Made by a program: the position numbers and the translations under genes. A DNA stretch of 64,000 nt from Bradyrhizobium embrapense (GTDB taxonomy: Bacteria; Pseudomonadota; Alphaproteobacteria; Rhizobiales; Xanthobacteraceae): the NCBI RefSeq assembly GCF_001189235.2, contig NZ_LFIP02000017.1, positions 1 to 64,000 of the forward strand, read 5' to 3'. This document shows positions 25,007-32,602 of the stretch, in pieces (within the stretch, counting starts at the first letter, position 1; the number at the start of each line of letters is the position of its first letter). The notes under the pieces are model-generated. The model was not told the DNA's origin. It made no database searches and was given only the letters and a program-made list of their open reading frames with translations.

Positions 25007-25090
25007 CGTCATTGCGAGGAGCGCAAGTGACGAAGCAATCCACCTCTCCGCGGAGGAGAAATGGATTGCTTCGCTGCGCTCGCAATGACG
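25007..25090. repeat. Palindromic intergenic repeat, 'cgtcattgcgagg' family
   Basis: The arms CGTCATTGCGAGGAGCGCAA and GCGCTCGCAATGACG flank GAAGCAATCCA and TGGATTGCTTC. It is the same family as the elements at 19465 and 32475, and lies between trpE(G) and apt. Confidence 0.88.
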
Positions 25091-25097
25091 GTCCAAA

Positions 25098-27263
25098 TCA
25101 ATTCGTCCCCGGATCAAGCCGGAATGCATTCTCGACAATGCGCAGGCCGACCTCGTTGCCGAGCGACATCAGCGATTCCGGATGGAATTGCACGCCGCCG
25201 ACCGGCAGGGTCTTGTGCTCGATCACCATCGCGACGCCGTCTTCGGTGGTCGCGGTCACCGCCAGCACCTCGGGCACGCTGTCGCGCTCGACATAGAGCG
25301 AGTGGTAGCGACCGATCACGATCTCATTGGGCAGATTGTGCATCAAGCGCCCGCCGCGGACCAGGACGCGCGAGGGGCGGCCATGCGCGGGCTGGCCGAG
25401 CTGACCGAGTTCGCCGCCGAAATATTCGCCGATCGCCTGCACGCCGAGACAGACGCCGAAGATCGGCAGCTTCTTCTCCAGCGCGGTGTCGATGGTCTTC
25501 GCGATGCCGAAATCCTCCGGACGGCCCGGACCGGGCGACAGCACCAGCAAGTCCCAACCGCGCTGCTTCAGCATGTCCTGGGCATGGATATGCCGGACCA
25601 CGGTGACGTTGGCGCCGACCTGGCGGAAGTAGTCGGCCAGCATGTGCACGAAACTGTCGTCGTGATCGATCAGCAGCACGTTCTTGCCGGAGCCGGTGGC
25701 GTCGGGCGCGAAATCCGACAGCGGCTTCGGCGGATCGCCGCGCAGCGCCTGGAACAGCGCTGCCGCCTTGACCTGGCACTCGCGGTCCTCGGCCGCCGGA
25801 TCCGAGTCGAACAGACAGGTTGCACCGACGCGCACCTCGGCGAGGCCATCCTTCATGCGGATGGTGCGGATGGTGAGGCCGGTGTTGATGCTGCCGTCGA
25901 AATTGACGCAGCCGATCGCGCCGGCGTACCAGCGCCGCGGCGAGCGCTCGTGATCCTCGACGAACTGCATCGCCCATAATTTCGGCGCGCCGGTCACGGT
26001 CACCGCCCAGGCATGGGTCAGGAAGGCGTCGAGCGAATCGAAGCCTGGCCGCAGCATGCCCTCGACGTGATCGACGGTGTGGAACAGCTTCGAGTAGGTC
26101 TCGATCTGCCGCCGCGCCAGCACCTTGATGGTGCCGGGCACGCAAACACGCGCCTTGTCGTTGCGATCGACGTCGGTGCACATGTTGAGCTCGAACTCGT
26201 CCTTCTCCGAGTTCAGCAGCTTGCGGATCTGCTCGGCATCGCCGATCGAGTCAGAGCCGCGCGCGATGGTGCCCGAGATCGGGCAGGTTTCGACGCGGCG
26301 GCCGTCGGAGCGCACGAACATTTCGGGCGAGGCCGAGACCAGGAATTCGCCGTCACCGAGATTCATCAACGCGCCATAGGGCGACGGATTGATGCGGCAG
26401 AGCCTCTGGAACACTTCCGCCGGCGAACGCTCGCAGGGCTCGGCAAACAGCTGCCCGGGCACCGCCTCGAACAGATCGCCGCGGGCGAACGCCGCGCGGG
26501 CGACTTCGACGGTCGCCTGGTATTCGCCCGGGGCGTGATCGGCAAAACCTTGCCGCCCCGTCTTGGCGTAGACGCTCGGCGCGGTCTCGTGCGACTGGCC
26601 CGCGGTGGATTTGCCCTTCCAGGAAAACTCGTAGTTCAGGGCCACGCCGCGGCCGGTGGCGCGGTCATAGGCCAGCAGCCGGTCCGGCACGTAGAGCACG
26701 ATGTCGCGCTGGTCGGCCTCGCGGGCGCGCTTCTGCACCAGGTCCTCGATCTGGAACACGAGGTCGTAGGCGAAGGCGCCGAACAGGCCGAGCAGCGGAT
26801 CGGCATTGGAGGTGAACGCCGCCACCATGTCGCGCACCAGCGACATCACGCTGGCGCGGCGGGTGCGCTGGTCTTCCTCGACCGGCGCCGCACCGCGGAT
26901 GATGTGGCCGGCGAGCCGCGTGGCGCTCCGCTCCGAGATCACGACGCAGGGCTCGCGCAACACGTCGCCGAGGAAAGCGATCAGGACCTCGCCACGCGGG
27001 TTCAGCGCCTGCAGCGAGAAATCAGTGCCTGACGTTTCGAGCACCAGCGGCGGATCGGCAAAGCCGAGGTCAAAGCTCTCGTAGCGGCCCGGCACCGTCG
27101 TGCCCGAGGACAGCACCACGCCGCGGCGGCGGTCCAGCAGCGCGATCAAGTCGTCGAGGCGATTGGCGCCGCCGGTGAACTGCTCGACCACGCGCGCGAC
27201 CGCAAGGCCGCCATTGGTGAGGTATTCGCTTTTGGCCGGCAGGGAGAAGACTGTCCTGTTCAT
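25098..27263 (-). CDS. trpE(G): Anthranilate synthase, fused TrpE-TrpG
   Basis: The 721-residue protein fuses the chorismate-binding TrpE part (residues 1 to about 505; FLVSASPEMFVRSDGRRVET, CPISGTIARGSDS, and the C-terminal ATCLFDSDPAAEDRECQVKA) to a class I glutamine amidotransferase TrpG part (about 525-721). The latter has nucleophile Cys in FGVCLGVQAIGEYFG and FHPES near residue 691. It converts chorismate and glutamine to anthranilate, the first step of tryptophan synthesis. The fusion is typical of rhizobia and related genera. AGAGGA lies five bases before the ATG. A Trp-codon leader peptide and attenuator precede the gene. Confidence 0.96.
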   Translation of the reverse strand: MNRTVFSLPAKSEYLTNGGLAVARVVEQFTGGANRLDDLIALLDRRRGVVLSSGTTVPGRYESFDLGFADPPLVLETSGTDFSLQALNPRGEVLIAFLGDVLREPCVVISERSATRLAGHIIRGAAPVEEDQRTRRASVMSLVRDMVAAFTSNADPLLGLFGAFAYDLVFQIEDLVQKRAREADQRDIVLYVPDRLLAYDRATGRGVALNYEFSWKGKSTAGQSHETAPSVYAKTGRQGFADHAPGEYQATVEVARAAFARGDLFEAVPGQLFAEPCERSPAEVFQRLCRINPSPYGALMNLGDGEFLVSASPEMFVRSDGRRVETCPISGTIARGSDSIGDAEQIRKLLNSEKDEFELNMCTDVDRNDKARVCVPGTIKVLARRQIETYSKLFHTVDHVEGMLRPGFDSLDAFLTHAWAVTVTGAPKLWAMQFVEDHERSPRRWYAGAIGCVNFDGSINTGLTIRTIRMKDGLAEVRVGATCLFDSDPAAEDRECQVKAAALFQALRGDPPKPLSDFAPDATGSGKNVLLIDHDDSFVHMLADYFRQVGANVTVVRHIHAQDMLKQRGWDLLVLSPGPGRPEDFGIAKTIDTALEKKLPIFGVCLGVQAIGEYFGGELGQLGQPAHGRPSRVLVRGGRLMHNLPNEIVIGRYHSLYVERDSVPEVLAVTATTEDGVAMVIEHKTLPVGGVQFHPESLMSLGNEVGLRIVENAFRLDPGTN

Positions 27264-27375
27264 GTGATCCTCTTACGAGACTTGGGAAGAGAGCGCCACA
27301 CAGGACAAACGAAGGAGACCGTCGCACTGCGATGGCGACCTTCGACGTTTTTGGGAAATGAAACGCACCGGCCAC
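27264..27375 (-). promoter_or_regulatory. trp leader attenuator region
   Basis: Between the leader peptide stop and trpE, the minus-strand transcript can form a pairing GGCCCACC...GGTGGCC around the leader's Trp codons. Downstream is a hairpin with GTCGC (27321-27325) paired to GCGAC (27335-27339) extended by CGAAG/CTTCG (27310-27314 and 27340-27344), followed by UUUGUCC. This is the layout of a transcription attenuator with competing structures, although the U-run is short. Regulation by tryptophanyl-tRNA supply is inferred. Confidence 0.7.
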
Positions 27376-27426
27376 CTATGAGAAGGTGGGCCACCAACGA
27401 CGGGATGGACTGGCAACGGTGCTCAT
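27376..27426 (-). CDS. trpL: trp operon leader peptide with tandem Trp codons
   Basis: A 16-codon reading frame, MSTVASPSRRWWPTFS, lies upstream of trpE(G) and carries two adjacent tryptophan codons near its end. Ribosome stalling at these codons under low Trp would favour the antiterminator, as in other trp attenuators. The predicted promoter places the transcription start at about the A of the ATG and no Shine-Dalgarno precedes it, so the message would be leaderless. This is known for trpL in Sinorhizobium meliloti, where the peptide and the terminated leader RNA also act in trans. The trans activity is inference here. Confidence 0.82.
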   Translation of the reverse strand: MSTVASPSRRWWPTFS

Positions 27427-27432
27427 GGCCGT

Positions 27433-27461
27433 TACACACCACCCGCCGCGCGCCGTGTCAA
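27433..27461 (-). promoter_or_regulatory. trpL-trpE(G) promoter
   Basis: On the minus strand TTGACA (27461-27456) and TGTGTA (27438-27433) are spaced by 17 bases. The expected transcription start falls near 27426, the first base of trpL. Confidence 0.72.
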
Positions 27462-27546
27462 GGGACGGCCCGACACCCCTGCCCCGAGGTGGGACGCCAC
27501 TTTCGGGGTTTGAAGGCACTGGAATCCGCGTAGGATTTGTCGAAAT

Positions 27547-27564
27547 GGCGGCCGATCGGCCGCC
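27547..27564. other. 18-bp perfect palindrome upstream of the VOC dioxygenase gene
   Basis: GGCGGCCGATCGGCCGCC is a perfect palindrome followed by CAAAAAA. An almost identical block occurs at about 54-71 inside the transposase gene at the left edge, where it encodes RPIGRP. It may be chance, an operator, or a scrap of an IS. Confidence 0.45.
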
Positions 27565-27593
27565 CAAAAAACAGACAGATGGCGGAGGCGCAG

Positions 27594-28592
27594 ATGGCGA
27601 TTTTGGGTCTCGGATATGCCGGCTTCGGCTCCGACGCGCTCGACGACTGGCGGCAGTTCGGCACTGGCCTGGTCGGACTGCAGGCGGTCGAGCGCGGCAA
27701 CTCGCTGCTCGCCTTCCGGATGGACGACCGCAAGCAGCGCATCCTGATCGACCGCGCCCAGGGCGAAGGCACAAGGTTCTTCGGCTGGGAGGTGGCGGAC
27801 GCCGCAGCGCTGGACGCGCTGGCGGTGCGGCTCGAGCAGGCCGGCATGCCTGTCAGCACCGAGCCGCAGGGGCTCGCCGACGCGCGGCGGGTCCGCGAAC
27901 TGATCTCGTTTCAGGACCCGGCCGGCAACCGCCTGGAGGCGTTCCACGGCCCCGAGATCGACGACACGCCGTTCCGGCCGGGGCGCTCGATCTCCGGCTT
28001 TCGCACCGGCGCGCTCGGGCTCGGCCACGCAGTGCTGACCGTCGAGAACATCGTACCCGTGATGAGCTTCTATGTCGACGTGCTGGGCTTCGGCCTCAGC
28101 GACTTCATCGAAAAGCCGTTCCGCGCCTATTTCTTCCACGTCAATGCCCGCCACCACTCACTCGCGCTGATCGAGACCGGCACGAACGGCATGCACCATC
28201 TGATGGTGGAGCTGTTCTCGCTGGACGATGTCGGTCAGGCCTACGACATCGCGATGAAGGAAGACCGGGTCAACGTCACGCTCGGCCGTCACACCAACGA
28301 CCTGATGACGTCGTTCTACGCAAAATCGCCGTCGGCCTTCATGGTCGAGTGCGGCTGGGGCGGCCGCGAGATCGACCCTGCGAACTGGACGCCGTTCGAA
28401 ATGTACGACGGCCCGAGCCTGTGGGGCCACGAGCGGGTCTGGCTGTCGCCGCAGGATCGGGCGGTCGCGCGCGAGATGCGGATGCGCGCCGCGGCCGAGG
28501 GCAAGCGCGCACCCGTGCAGGTGATCGAAGGCAATTTCAAGCTGATGTCGGGCACCTGCCCGTGGTGGGACGGGGTCAGGGCGGAGAGTTGA
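27594..28592 (+). CDS. VOC extradiol dioxygenase-like protein (two-domain)
   Basis: The 332-residue protein is a tandem VOC (type I extradiol ring-cleavage) dioxygenase by size and layout. An N-terminal domain (MAILGLGYAGFGSDALDDWR) is followed by a catalytic-type domain with GLGHAVLTVENI (His ligand), NARHHSLALIETG (His ligand) and SAFMVECGWGG (Glu ligand). The fe(II)-binding His-His-Glu triad appears intact. Close families cleave 2,3-dihydroxybiphenyl or other catechols. The ATG at 27594 follows GGAGG by six bases; earlier in-frame ATGs exist at 27537 and 27579. There are no adjacent ring-hydroxylation genes. Confidence 0.85.
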   Translation: MAILGLGYAGFGSDALDDWRQFGTGLVGLQAVERGNSLLAFRMDDRKQRILIDRAQGEGTRFFGWEVADAAALDALAVRLEQAGMPVSTEPQGLADARRVRELISFQDPAGNRLEAFHGPEIDDTPFRPGRSISGFRTGALGLGHAVLTVENIVPVMSFYVDVLGFGLSDFIEKPFRAYFFHVNARHHSLALIETGTNGMHHLMVELFSLDDVGQAYDIAMKEDRVNVTLGRHTNDLMTSFYAKSPSAFMVECGWGGREIDPANWTPFEMYDGPSLWGHERVWLSPQDRAVAREMRMRAAAEGKRAPVQVIEGNFKLMSGTCPWWDGVRAES

Positions 28593-28595
28593 AGC

Positions 28596-28735
28596 GCAGC
28601 CCGGATGAAGCGCAGCGCACTCCGGGACGGCCTTCTGATCGGAGAGAACTACTCGAGCGCCGCCGACGTGCGATCCGGACAATCAGGCGGTAGACCGGGA
28701 TGCGCGCCAACCGGCGAAGCCGGTGTGCCGCGCCT
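28596..28735. repeat. Intergenic repeat related to the 'gtagcccggatg' family
   Basis: The sequence GCAGCCCGGATGAAGCGCAG at 28596 resembles the left arm of the repeat at 808. Further on, ACCGGC-GAA-GCCGGT (28710-28724), flanked by GCGCG and CGCGC, forms a strong hairpin. The right half overlaps the 3' end of the hydroquinone reductase gene. Confidence 0.6.
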
Positions 28736-29713
28736 AACCAGGCTCTCGCGTCCGTGCGGTGCCATGAAATCAAGCAGAGGGCCGACGGGGACGATTCCGG
28801 TAGGATTGATCGAGCGGTGGCTCTGGTAATAATGCCGCCGGATATGCTCGAAATTCACGGTCGAGGCAATGCCGGGCCATTGATAGATGTCGCGCGCATA
28901 GCCCGACAGGTTGGGATAGTCGGCGATGCGGAGGATGTTGCACTTGAAATGCCCGACATAGACCGCGTCGAAGCGGATCAGTGTCGTGAACAGGCGGATA
29001 TCGGCTTCGGTGAGGCTGTCGCCTAGCAAAAACCTGCGGTCGGCAAGCCGCTGCTCTAGCCAATCGAGCGTGTCGAACAGCGGGACGACGGCCTCCTCGT
29101 AAGCTTGCTGCGTCGTCGCGAAGCCGGCCTTGTAGACTCCGTTGTTCAGCGTGTCATAGATACGGGCGTTGACCCCATCGATCTCCGCACGCAGCCCTTC
29201 CGGATAATAGTCGCCGGACTTCGCACCGATCGCATCGAAGGCCGAGTTCAGCATACGGATGATCTCGGACGATTCGTTACTGACGATCGTGCGCGCATGC
29301 TTGTCCCAGAGCACCGGAACAGTGACGCGACCGGTATAGTGTGGATCGGCTCCACTGTAGATCTGATGCAGGAACCGTGCACGGAAGACACTATCCGGGA
29401 TGACGCCCGGGCCGTCCGCGAAGGTCCAGCCGTTCTCAAGCATCAGCCAATGCACCACCGAGACGGAGATCATGTCCTCGAGCCCCTTGAGGGCGCGCAT
29501 GATCAGCGTGCGATGCGCCCAAGGGCAGGCGAGGCTGACGTAGAGATGGTAGCGGCCGGCTTCCGCCTCGAAGCCGCCGCGACCGCTTGGGCCGGCGCTG
29601 CCATCGGCCGTGATCCAGTTGCGGAACGCTGCGTCCTTGCGTACGAAGCGACCGCGCGTTGCGGCGGTGTCGTACCAGGCGTCGCGCCATTGGCCTTCGA
29701 CCAGAAGTCCCAT
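28649..29713 (-). CDS. Glutathionyl-hydroquinone reductase (GSTO/ECM4-YqjG type)
   Basis: The 354-residue protein carries the catalytic CPWAHR motif (Cys63) after the segment GRYHLYVSLACPWAHR, plus TVPVLWDKHARTIVSNESSE and IRLFTTLIRFDAVYVGHFKC of the xi-class GST family. These enzymes reduce glutathionyl-hydroquinones in quinone detoxification. The family normally ends shortly after GPLLDFMAPHGRE. Here about 30 extra residues are encoded by repeat-like DNA. GAGGAGG precedes the ATG at 29711-29713. It follows the SDR gene by 37 bases on the same strand, and the pair is divergent from a LysR regulator. Confidence 0.87.
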   Translation of the reverse strand: MGLLVEGQWRDAWYDTAATRGRFVRKDAAFRNWITADGSAGPSGRGGFEAEAGRYHLYVSLACPWAHRTLIMRALKGLEDMISVSVVHWLMLENGWTFADGPGVIPDSVFRARFLHQIYSGADPHYTGRVTVPVLWDKHARTIVSNESSEIIRMLNSAFDAIGAKSGDYYPEGLRAEIDGVNARIYDTLNNGVYKAGFATTQQAYEEAVVPLFDTLDWLEQRLADRRFLLGDSLTEADIRLFTTLIRFDAVYVGHFKCNILRIADYPNLSGYARDIYQWPGIASTVNFEHIRRHYYQSHRSINPTGIVPVGPLLDFMAPHGRESLVRRGTPASPVGAHPGLPPDCPDRTSAALE

Positions 29714-29750
29714 GTCAGCCTCCTCATTGCCCTGCGTGGTCGAGTCCTGC

Positions 29751-30530
29751 TCAGGTGCGGGTGATGGAAAGGCCACCGTCGATCAGGGATGCGGTGCCGG
29801 TGACGAAGCTCGAGTCGTCGGATGCCAAATAGAGGACCGATCGCGCGACTTCTTCTGATCGGCCGACCCGCTTCAACGCATGAAGATTGGTGACGAAGGC
29901 CGCCTTGTCTGGGGTGTCGTTCATCTCGCGATACATGTCGGTATCGACCGCGCCCGGCAGGATCGCGTTGACCCGAACATTCTGCGGGCCAAACTCGGCA
30001 GCCAGCGTCTGCGTCAGTCCGATCAGGCCCGACTTGCTCGCGGCATAGGCGGCGACGCCGGGAAATGACGAGCTGTGGCCGACGAAGGTGGAGGTGAAGA
30101 TCACCGAGCCGCCGCCATGCTTGACCATCTCGGCGATCTGATGCTTCGCACCGAGGAACGAGCCGGTGAGATTGATGGCGATGGCATCGTTCCAGCCGGC
30201 CTCGGAAATGCCAGTCGAGGGGCCGCCTTCGCCCAGCGTGCCGGCATTGTTGAAGGCGATGTCGAGCCTGCCAAATGTCTTGACGGCGAGCGCTACGAGT
30301 GCCTGGGCGTAGGCTTCGTTGCGCACATCCCCGGCCAGCGCCACCGCTGTGCCACCGGTCGCCTTGATCTCGTCCACGAGGCTCGCAAGTTCGGATTCCC
30401 GCCGCGCGCCGACGACGACCTTGGCGCCTTCGGCCGCGAACAGCTTGGCCGTGGCCCGGCCGATGCCGGAGCTCGCGCCGGTGATGATCGCGACCTTGTT
30501 CTGAAGACGTCCTGTTTGCTGTTGGGCCAT
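29751..30530 (-). CDS. Short-chain dehydrogenase/reductase (classical SDR)
   Basis: The 259-residue enzyme has TGASSGIG at residues 17-24 for dinucleotide binding, NNAG at 94-97, and the catalytic YAASK at 162-166 with Ser147 upstream. The C-terminus SSFVTGTASLIDGGLSIT is standard for classical SDRs. Arg42 and Arg43 after the second strand (VVVGARRESEL) favour NADPH. Substrate is unknown. AAGGAG before the ATG at 30528-30530 supports the start. It is first in a two-gene unit with the glutathionyl-hydroquinone reductase and is divergent from the LysR gene, its likely regulator. Confidence 0.9.
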   Translation of the reverse strand: MAQQQTGRLQNKVAIITGASSGIGRATAKLFAAEGAKVVVGARRESELASLVDEIKATGGTAVALAGDVRNEAYAQALVALAVKTFGRLDIAFNNAGTLGEGGPSTGISEAGWNDAIAINLTGSFLGAKHQIAEMVKHGGGSVIFTSTFVGHSSSFPGVAAYAASKSGLIGLTQTLAAEFGPQNVRVNAILPGAVDTDMYREMNDTPDKAAFVTNLHALKRVGRSEEVARSVLYLASDDSSFVTGTASLIDGGLSITRT

Positions 30531-30629
30531 GTCCGTTTCTCCTTTTCGGGGCCGCGTCAATCGCGGCCGGGTGATTCTTAGGTAAACCCGTCGCGAAATT
30601 GAAAGAAGGCGCGAAAACTGGTTATATTG

Positions 30630-30644
30630 TTCATCTTTTATGAA
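30630..30644. promoter_or_regulatory. LysR-type operator candidate between SDR and LysR genes
   Basis: TTCAT-CTTTT-ATGAA is a perfect interrupted palindrome 17 bases before the LysR ATG, in the 130-base divergent gap. It fits the T-N11-A LysR-box form. Position suggests autorepression and control of the divergent SDR-reductase pair. Confidence 0.55.
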
Positions 30645-30660
30645 TGATACGAGGTGAGAC

Positions 30661-31563
30661 ATGGACCGATTGCGGGCTTTCGAGGTTTTCGCGGCTGTTG
30701 TCGGCCAAGGCAGCTTCACCCGCGCCGCGGACAAGCTCGACACCTCCCCCGCGAATGTCACCCGATACGTCAACGAACTGGAGGGGGCGCTCGGCGCCCG
30801 TTTGCTCAACCGCACATCGCGGCGGCTGTCGCTGACCGAGACCGGAAGGATGCTGCACGAACGGGCGCTCGCCATCCTCGAGGACGTGGCCGAAGCCGAA
30901 GCAATCGCCTCTACCGCCGCGATGCAGCCGCGCGGACGGCTGCGGGTCAACGCGCCATTGAGTTTCGGCATTCTTCATCTGGCACCGCTCTGGCCGCGCT
31001 TCTGCGCGCGCTATCCGGACATCGAATTGGACGTCAGTCTGGTCGATCGGGTCGTCGATCTCGTCGAAGAGGGCTACGATCTGGCAATCCGCATCTCGCG
31101 TGGCGGGTCACCGGCGCTTGTCAGCCGCAAGCTCGCGACCGCGCGCCACCTGATTTGCGCATCTCCCGACTATCTCGCACGACACGGCGCGCCGACGAGA
31201 CCCGAGGATCTCAAGGAACATGCCTGCATTGCCTATGTCTATTCGGATTCAGTTGACGATTGGCGACTGCTGGACAATGCGGGCAAGGAGCATTCCGTCG
31301 CGGTGCGTCAGATCATGCGCACCAACAACGGTGACACCGCCCGCGCAGCAGCCTTGGCCGGCCTTGGCATTGTCCGACAGCCGACATTCCTGATCGGACA
31401 GGATTTGCGCCGGAAACGGCTGGTGCCACTGTTGACCGGCTACCACATGGCCGAAACCGATGTACTGGCAGTCTATCCCAGCCGCCGCCACCTCAGCGCC
31501 AAGGTTCGCGTAATGATCGATTTTCTGGCCGAAGCATTTCGCGGCACGCCACCGTGGGAATAG
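30661..31563 (+). CDS. LysR-family transcriptional regulator
   Basis: The 300-residue protein starts MDRLRAFEVFAAVVGQGSFT with the winged-helix segment RAADKLDTSPANVTRYVNEL and GARLLNRTSRRLSLTETG. The rest is the effector-binding domain of the CrgA/DmlR branch (LRVNAPLSFGILHLAPLWP, then EEGYDLAIRIS). Such regulators often control a divergent oxidoreductase, here the SDR gene 130 bases away. GAGGTGAG precedes the ATG. It sits alone on its strand and ends before a repeat. Confidence 0.92.
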   Translation: MDRLRAFEVFAAVVGQGSFTRAADKLDTSPANVTRYVNELEGALGARLLNRTSRRLSLTETGRMLHERALAILEDVAEAEAIASTAAMQPRGRLRVNAPLSFGILHLAPLWPRFCARYPDIELDVSLVDRVVDLVEEGYDLAIRISRGGSPALVSRKLATARHLICASPDYLARHGAPTRPEDLKEHACIAYVYSDSVDDWRLLDNAGKEHSVAVRQIMRTNNGDTARAAALAGLGIVRQPTFLIGQDLRRKRLVPLLTGYHMAETDVLAVYPSRRHLSAKVRVMIDFLAEAFRGTPPWE

Positions 31564-31584
31564 GGGCAGTCGCTATGAGCTCTC

Positions 31585-31712
31585 GGTCGTCTCAGCGAAA
31601 GCGGGCCTCCATAACCACAGGGTGCGGTTGTTTGGCGAGATGACTGCCAGCGTGCCATGGCCGCAGCCGTGGCGTATGGGTCCCTGCTTTCGCAGGGACC
31701 AGAATGGTGACC
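31585..31712. repeat. Degenerate palindromic intergenic repeat
   Basis: GGTCGTCTCAGCGAAAGCGGG on the left pairs imperfectly with CCTGCTTTCGCAGGGACC and GGTGACC on the right, with CATAACC and TATGGGTCC inside. It looks like a decayed member of the 'gtcgtcccggcgaagg' family, between the convergent LysR and hydrolase genes. Confidence 0.5.
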
Positions 31713-31723
31713 GCGAGCGCCGC

Positions 31724-32398
31724 CTAGCCCAGATGCTTCCTGAAGAACTCCGTCGCGCGGTCCCAGGCGAGCTCCGCACACTGCCGGTCGTGCACCGACA
31801 GGCGCTGCTCGTTGCCGAAGCCGTGCTCGGCGTCGTAGCGGTACAGCTCCAGCGATTTGCCGGCGGCCTTCATCGCTTTTTCAAAACCATCGACCAGTTC
31901 CGGCGTGCACCAGTCATCCTTGGTGGCAAAATGGCCCTGCAGCGGAATCCGGACGTCCGCGGGCTTGGCCGCCTGCTCCGGCGGAATGCCGTAGAACACC
32001 ACGCCGGCCGTCAGCTCCGGGATCTTGGTGGCGCCGATGATGGTCACCGCGCCACCGAGGCAGAAACCGGTCAGGCCGACCTTGGCGCCGTTCTTGGCGA
32101 GATATTGCGCGGCGCCGCGCACGGTCTGCGTGGTGGCGTCCATGAAGTCGAGCGAGTTCATCTCTTTGCCGGCCGCGTCGGTGTCGTGATACGGCACCAC
32201 CTTGCCCTTGTAGAGATCGGGCGCCAGCGCATCGAAACCGGCCCGCGCGAAGCGGTCGCACATGCCCTTGATCTGGTCCTGCAGCCCCCACCATTCCTGG
32301 ATCACGACGACCCCGGGTGCGTTGCCGCGCGCGGCATTGGCGAGATAGCCCGACGCTTCCTTGCCGTCCGGACGCTTGAAGTTGATGGTGGTACCCAT
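31724..32398 (-). CDS. Dienelactone hydrolase family protein
   Basis: The 224-residue alpha/beta hydrolase has nucleophile Cys113 in LTGFCLGGAVT, an acid Asp at 161-162 (ATKDDWCTP), and His192 in YDAEHGFGNE. Glu35 is in VIQEWWGLQDQI, the pattern of dienelactone hydrolases, where this Glu activates the Cys. Such enzymes hydrolyse cyclic dienelactones in chlorocatechol degradation, but most genomic members have other esterase roles. No pathway genes are adjacent. It is intact and of normal length, with no signal peptide. Confidence 0.9.
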   Translation of the reverse strand: MGTTINFKRPDGKEASGYLANAARGNAPGVVVIQEWWGLQDQIKGMCDRFARAGFDALAPDLYKGKVVPYHDTDAAGKEMNSLDFMDATTQTVRGAAQYLAKNGAKVGLTGFCLGGAVTIIGATKIPELTAGVVFYGIPPEQAAKPADVRIPLQGHFATKDDWCTPELVDGFEKAMKAAGKSLELYRYDAEHGFGNEQRLSVHDRQCAELAWDRATEFFRKHLG

Positions 32399-32474
32399 GA
32401 GTTCCTCCGCAATGTTTGGCCGGCTGATTGGCCGGCATTTTGTCCGTACTCGGTGGCGGACGCAATCAATTAGC

Positions 32475-32552
32475 CGTCATTGCGAGCGCAGCGAAGCAAT
32501 CCATATCTCCGCACAAGGACGGGTGGATTGCTTCGTTGCGCTCGCAATGACG
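32475..32552. repeat. Palindromic intergenic repeat, 'cgtcattgcgagcgcagcgaagc' family
   Basis: The arms CGTCATTGCGAGCGCAGCG and GTTGCGCTCGCAATGACG enclose GAAGCAATCCA and TGGATTGCTTC. It is the third copy of this family, immediately before the fbcH terminator. Confidence 0.88.
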
Positions 32553-32557
32553 ACAAC

Positions 32558-32582
32558 AAAAAAGCCCCCGAAGGGGCTTTTT
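32558..32582 (-). terminator. Rho-independent terminator after fbcH
   Basis: A 7-bp G/C-rich stem AAGCCCC-CGAA-GGGGCTT (32562-32579, with one unpaired C) is flanked by an A-run on the left and a T-run on the right, so it works in both directions. It lies 20 bases past the fbcH stop. Confidence 0.88.
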
Positions 32583-32602
32583 CCAACTCGCGACGATCGA
32601 GC

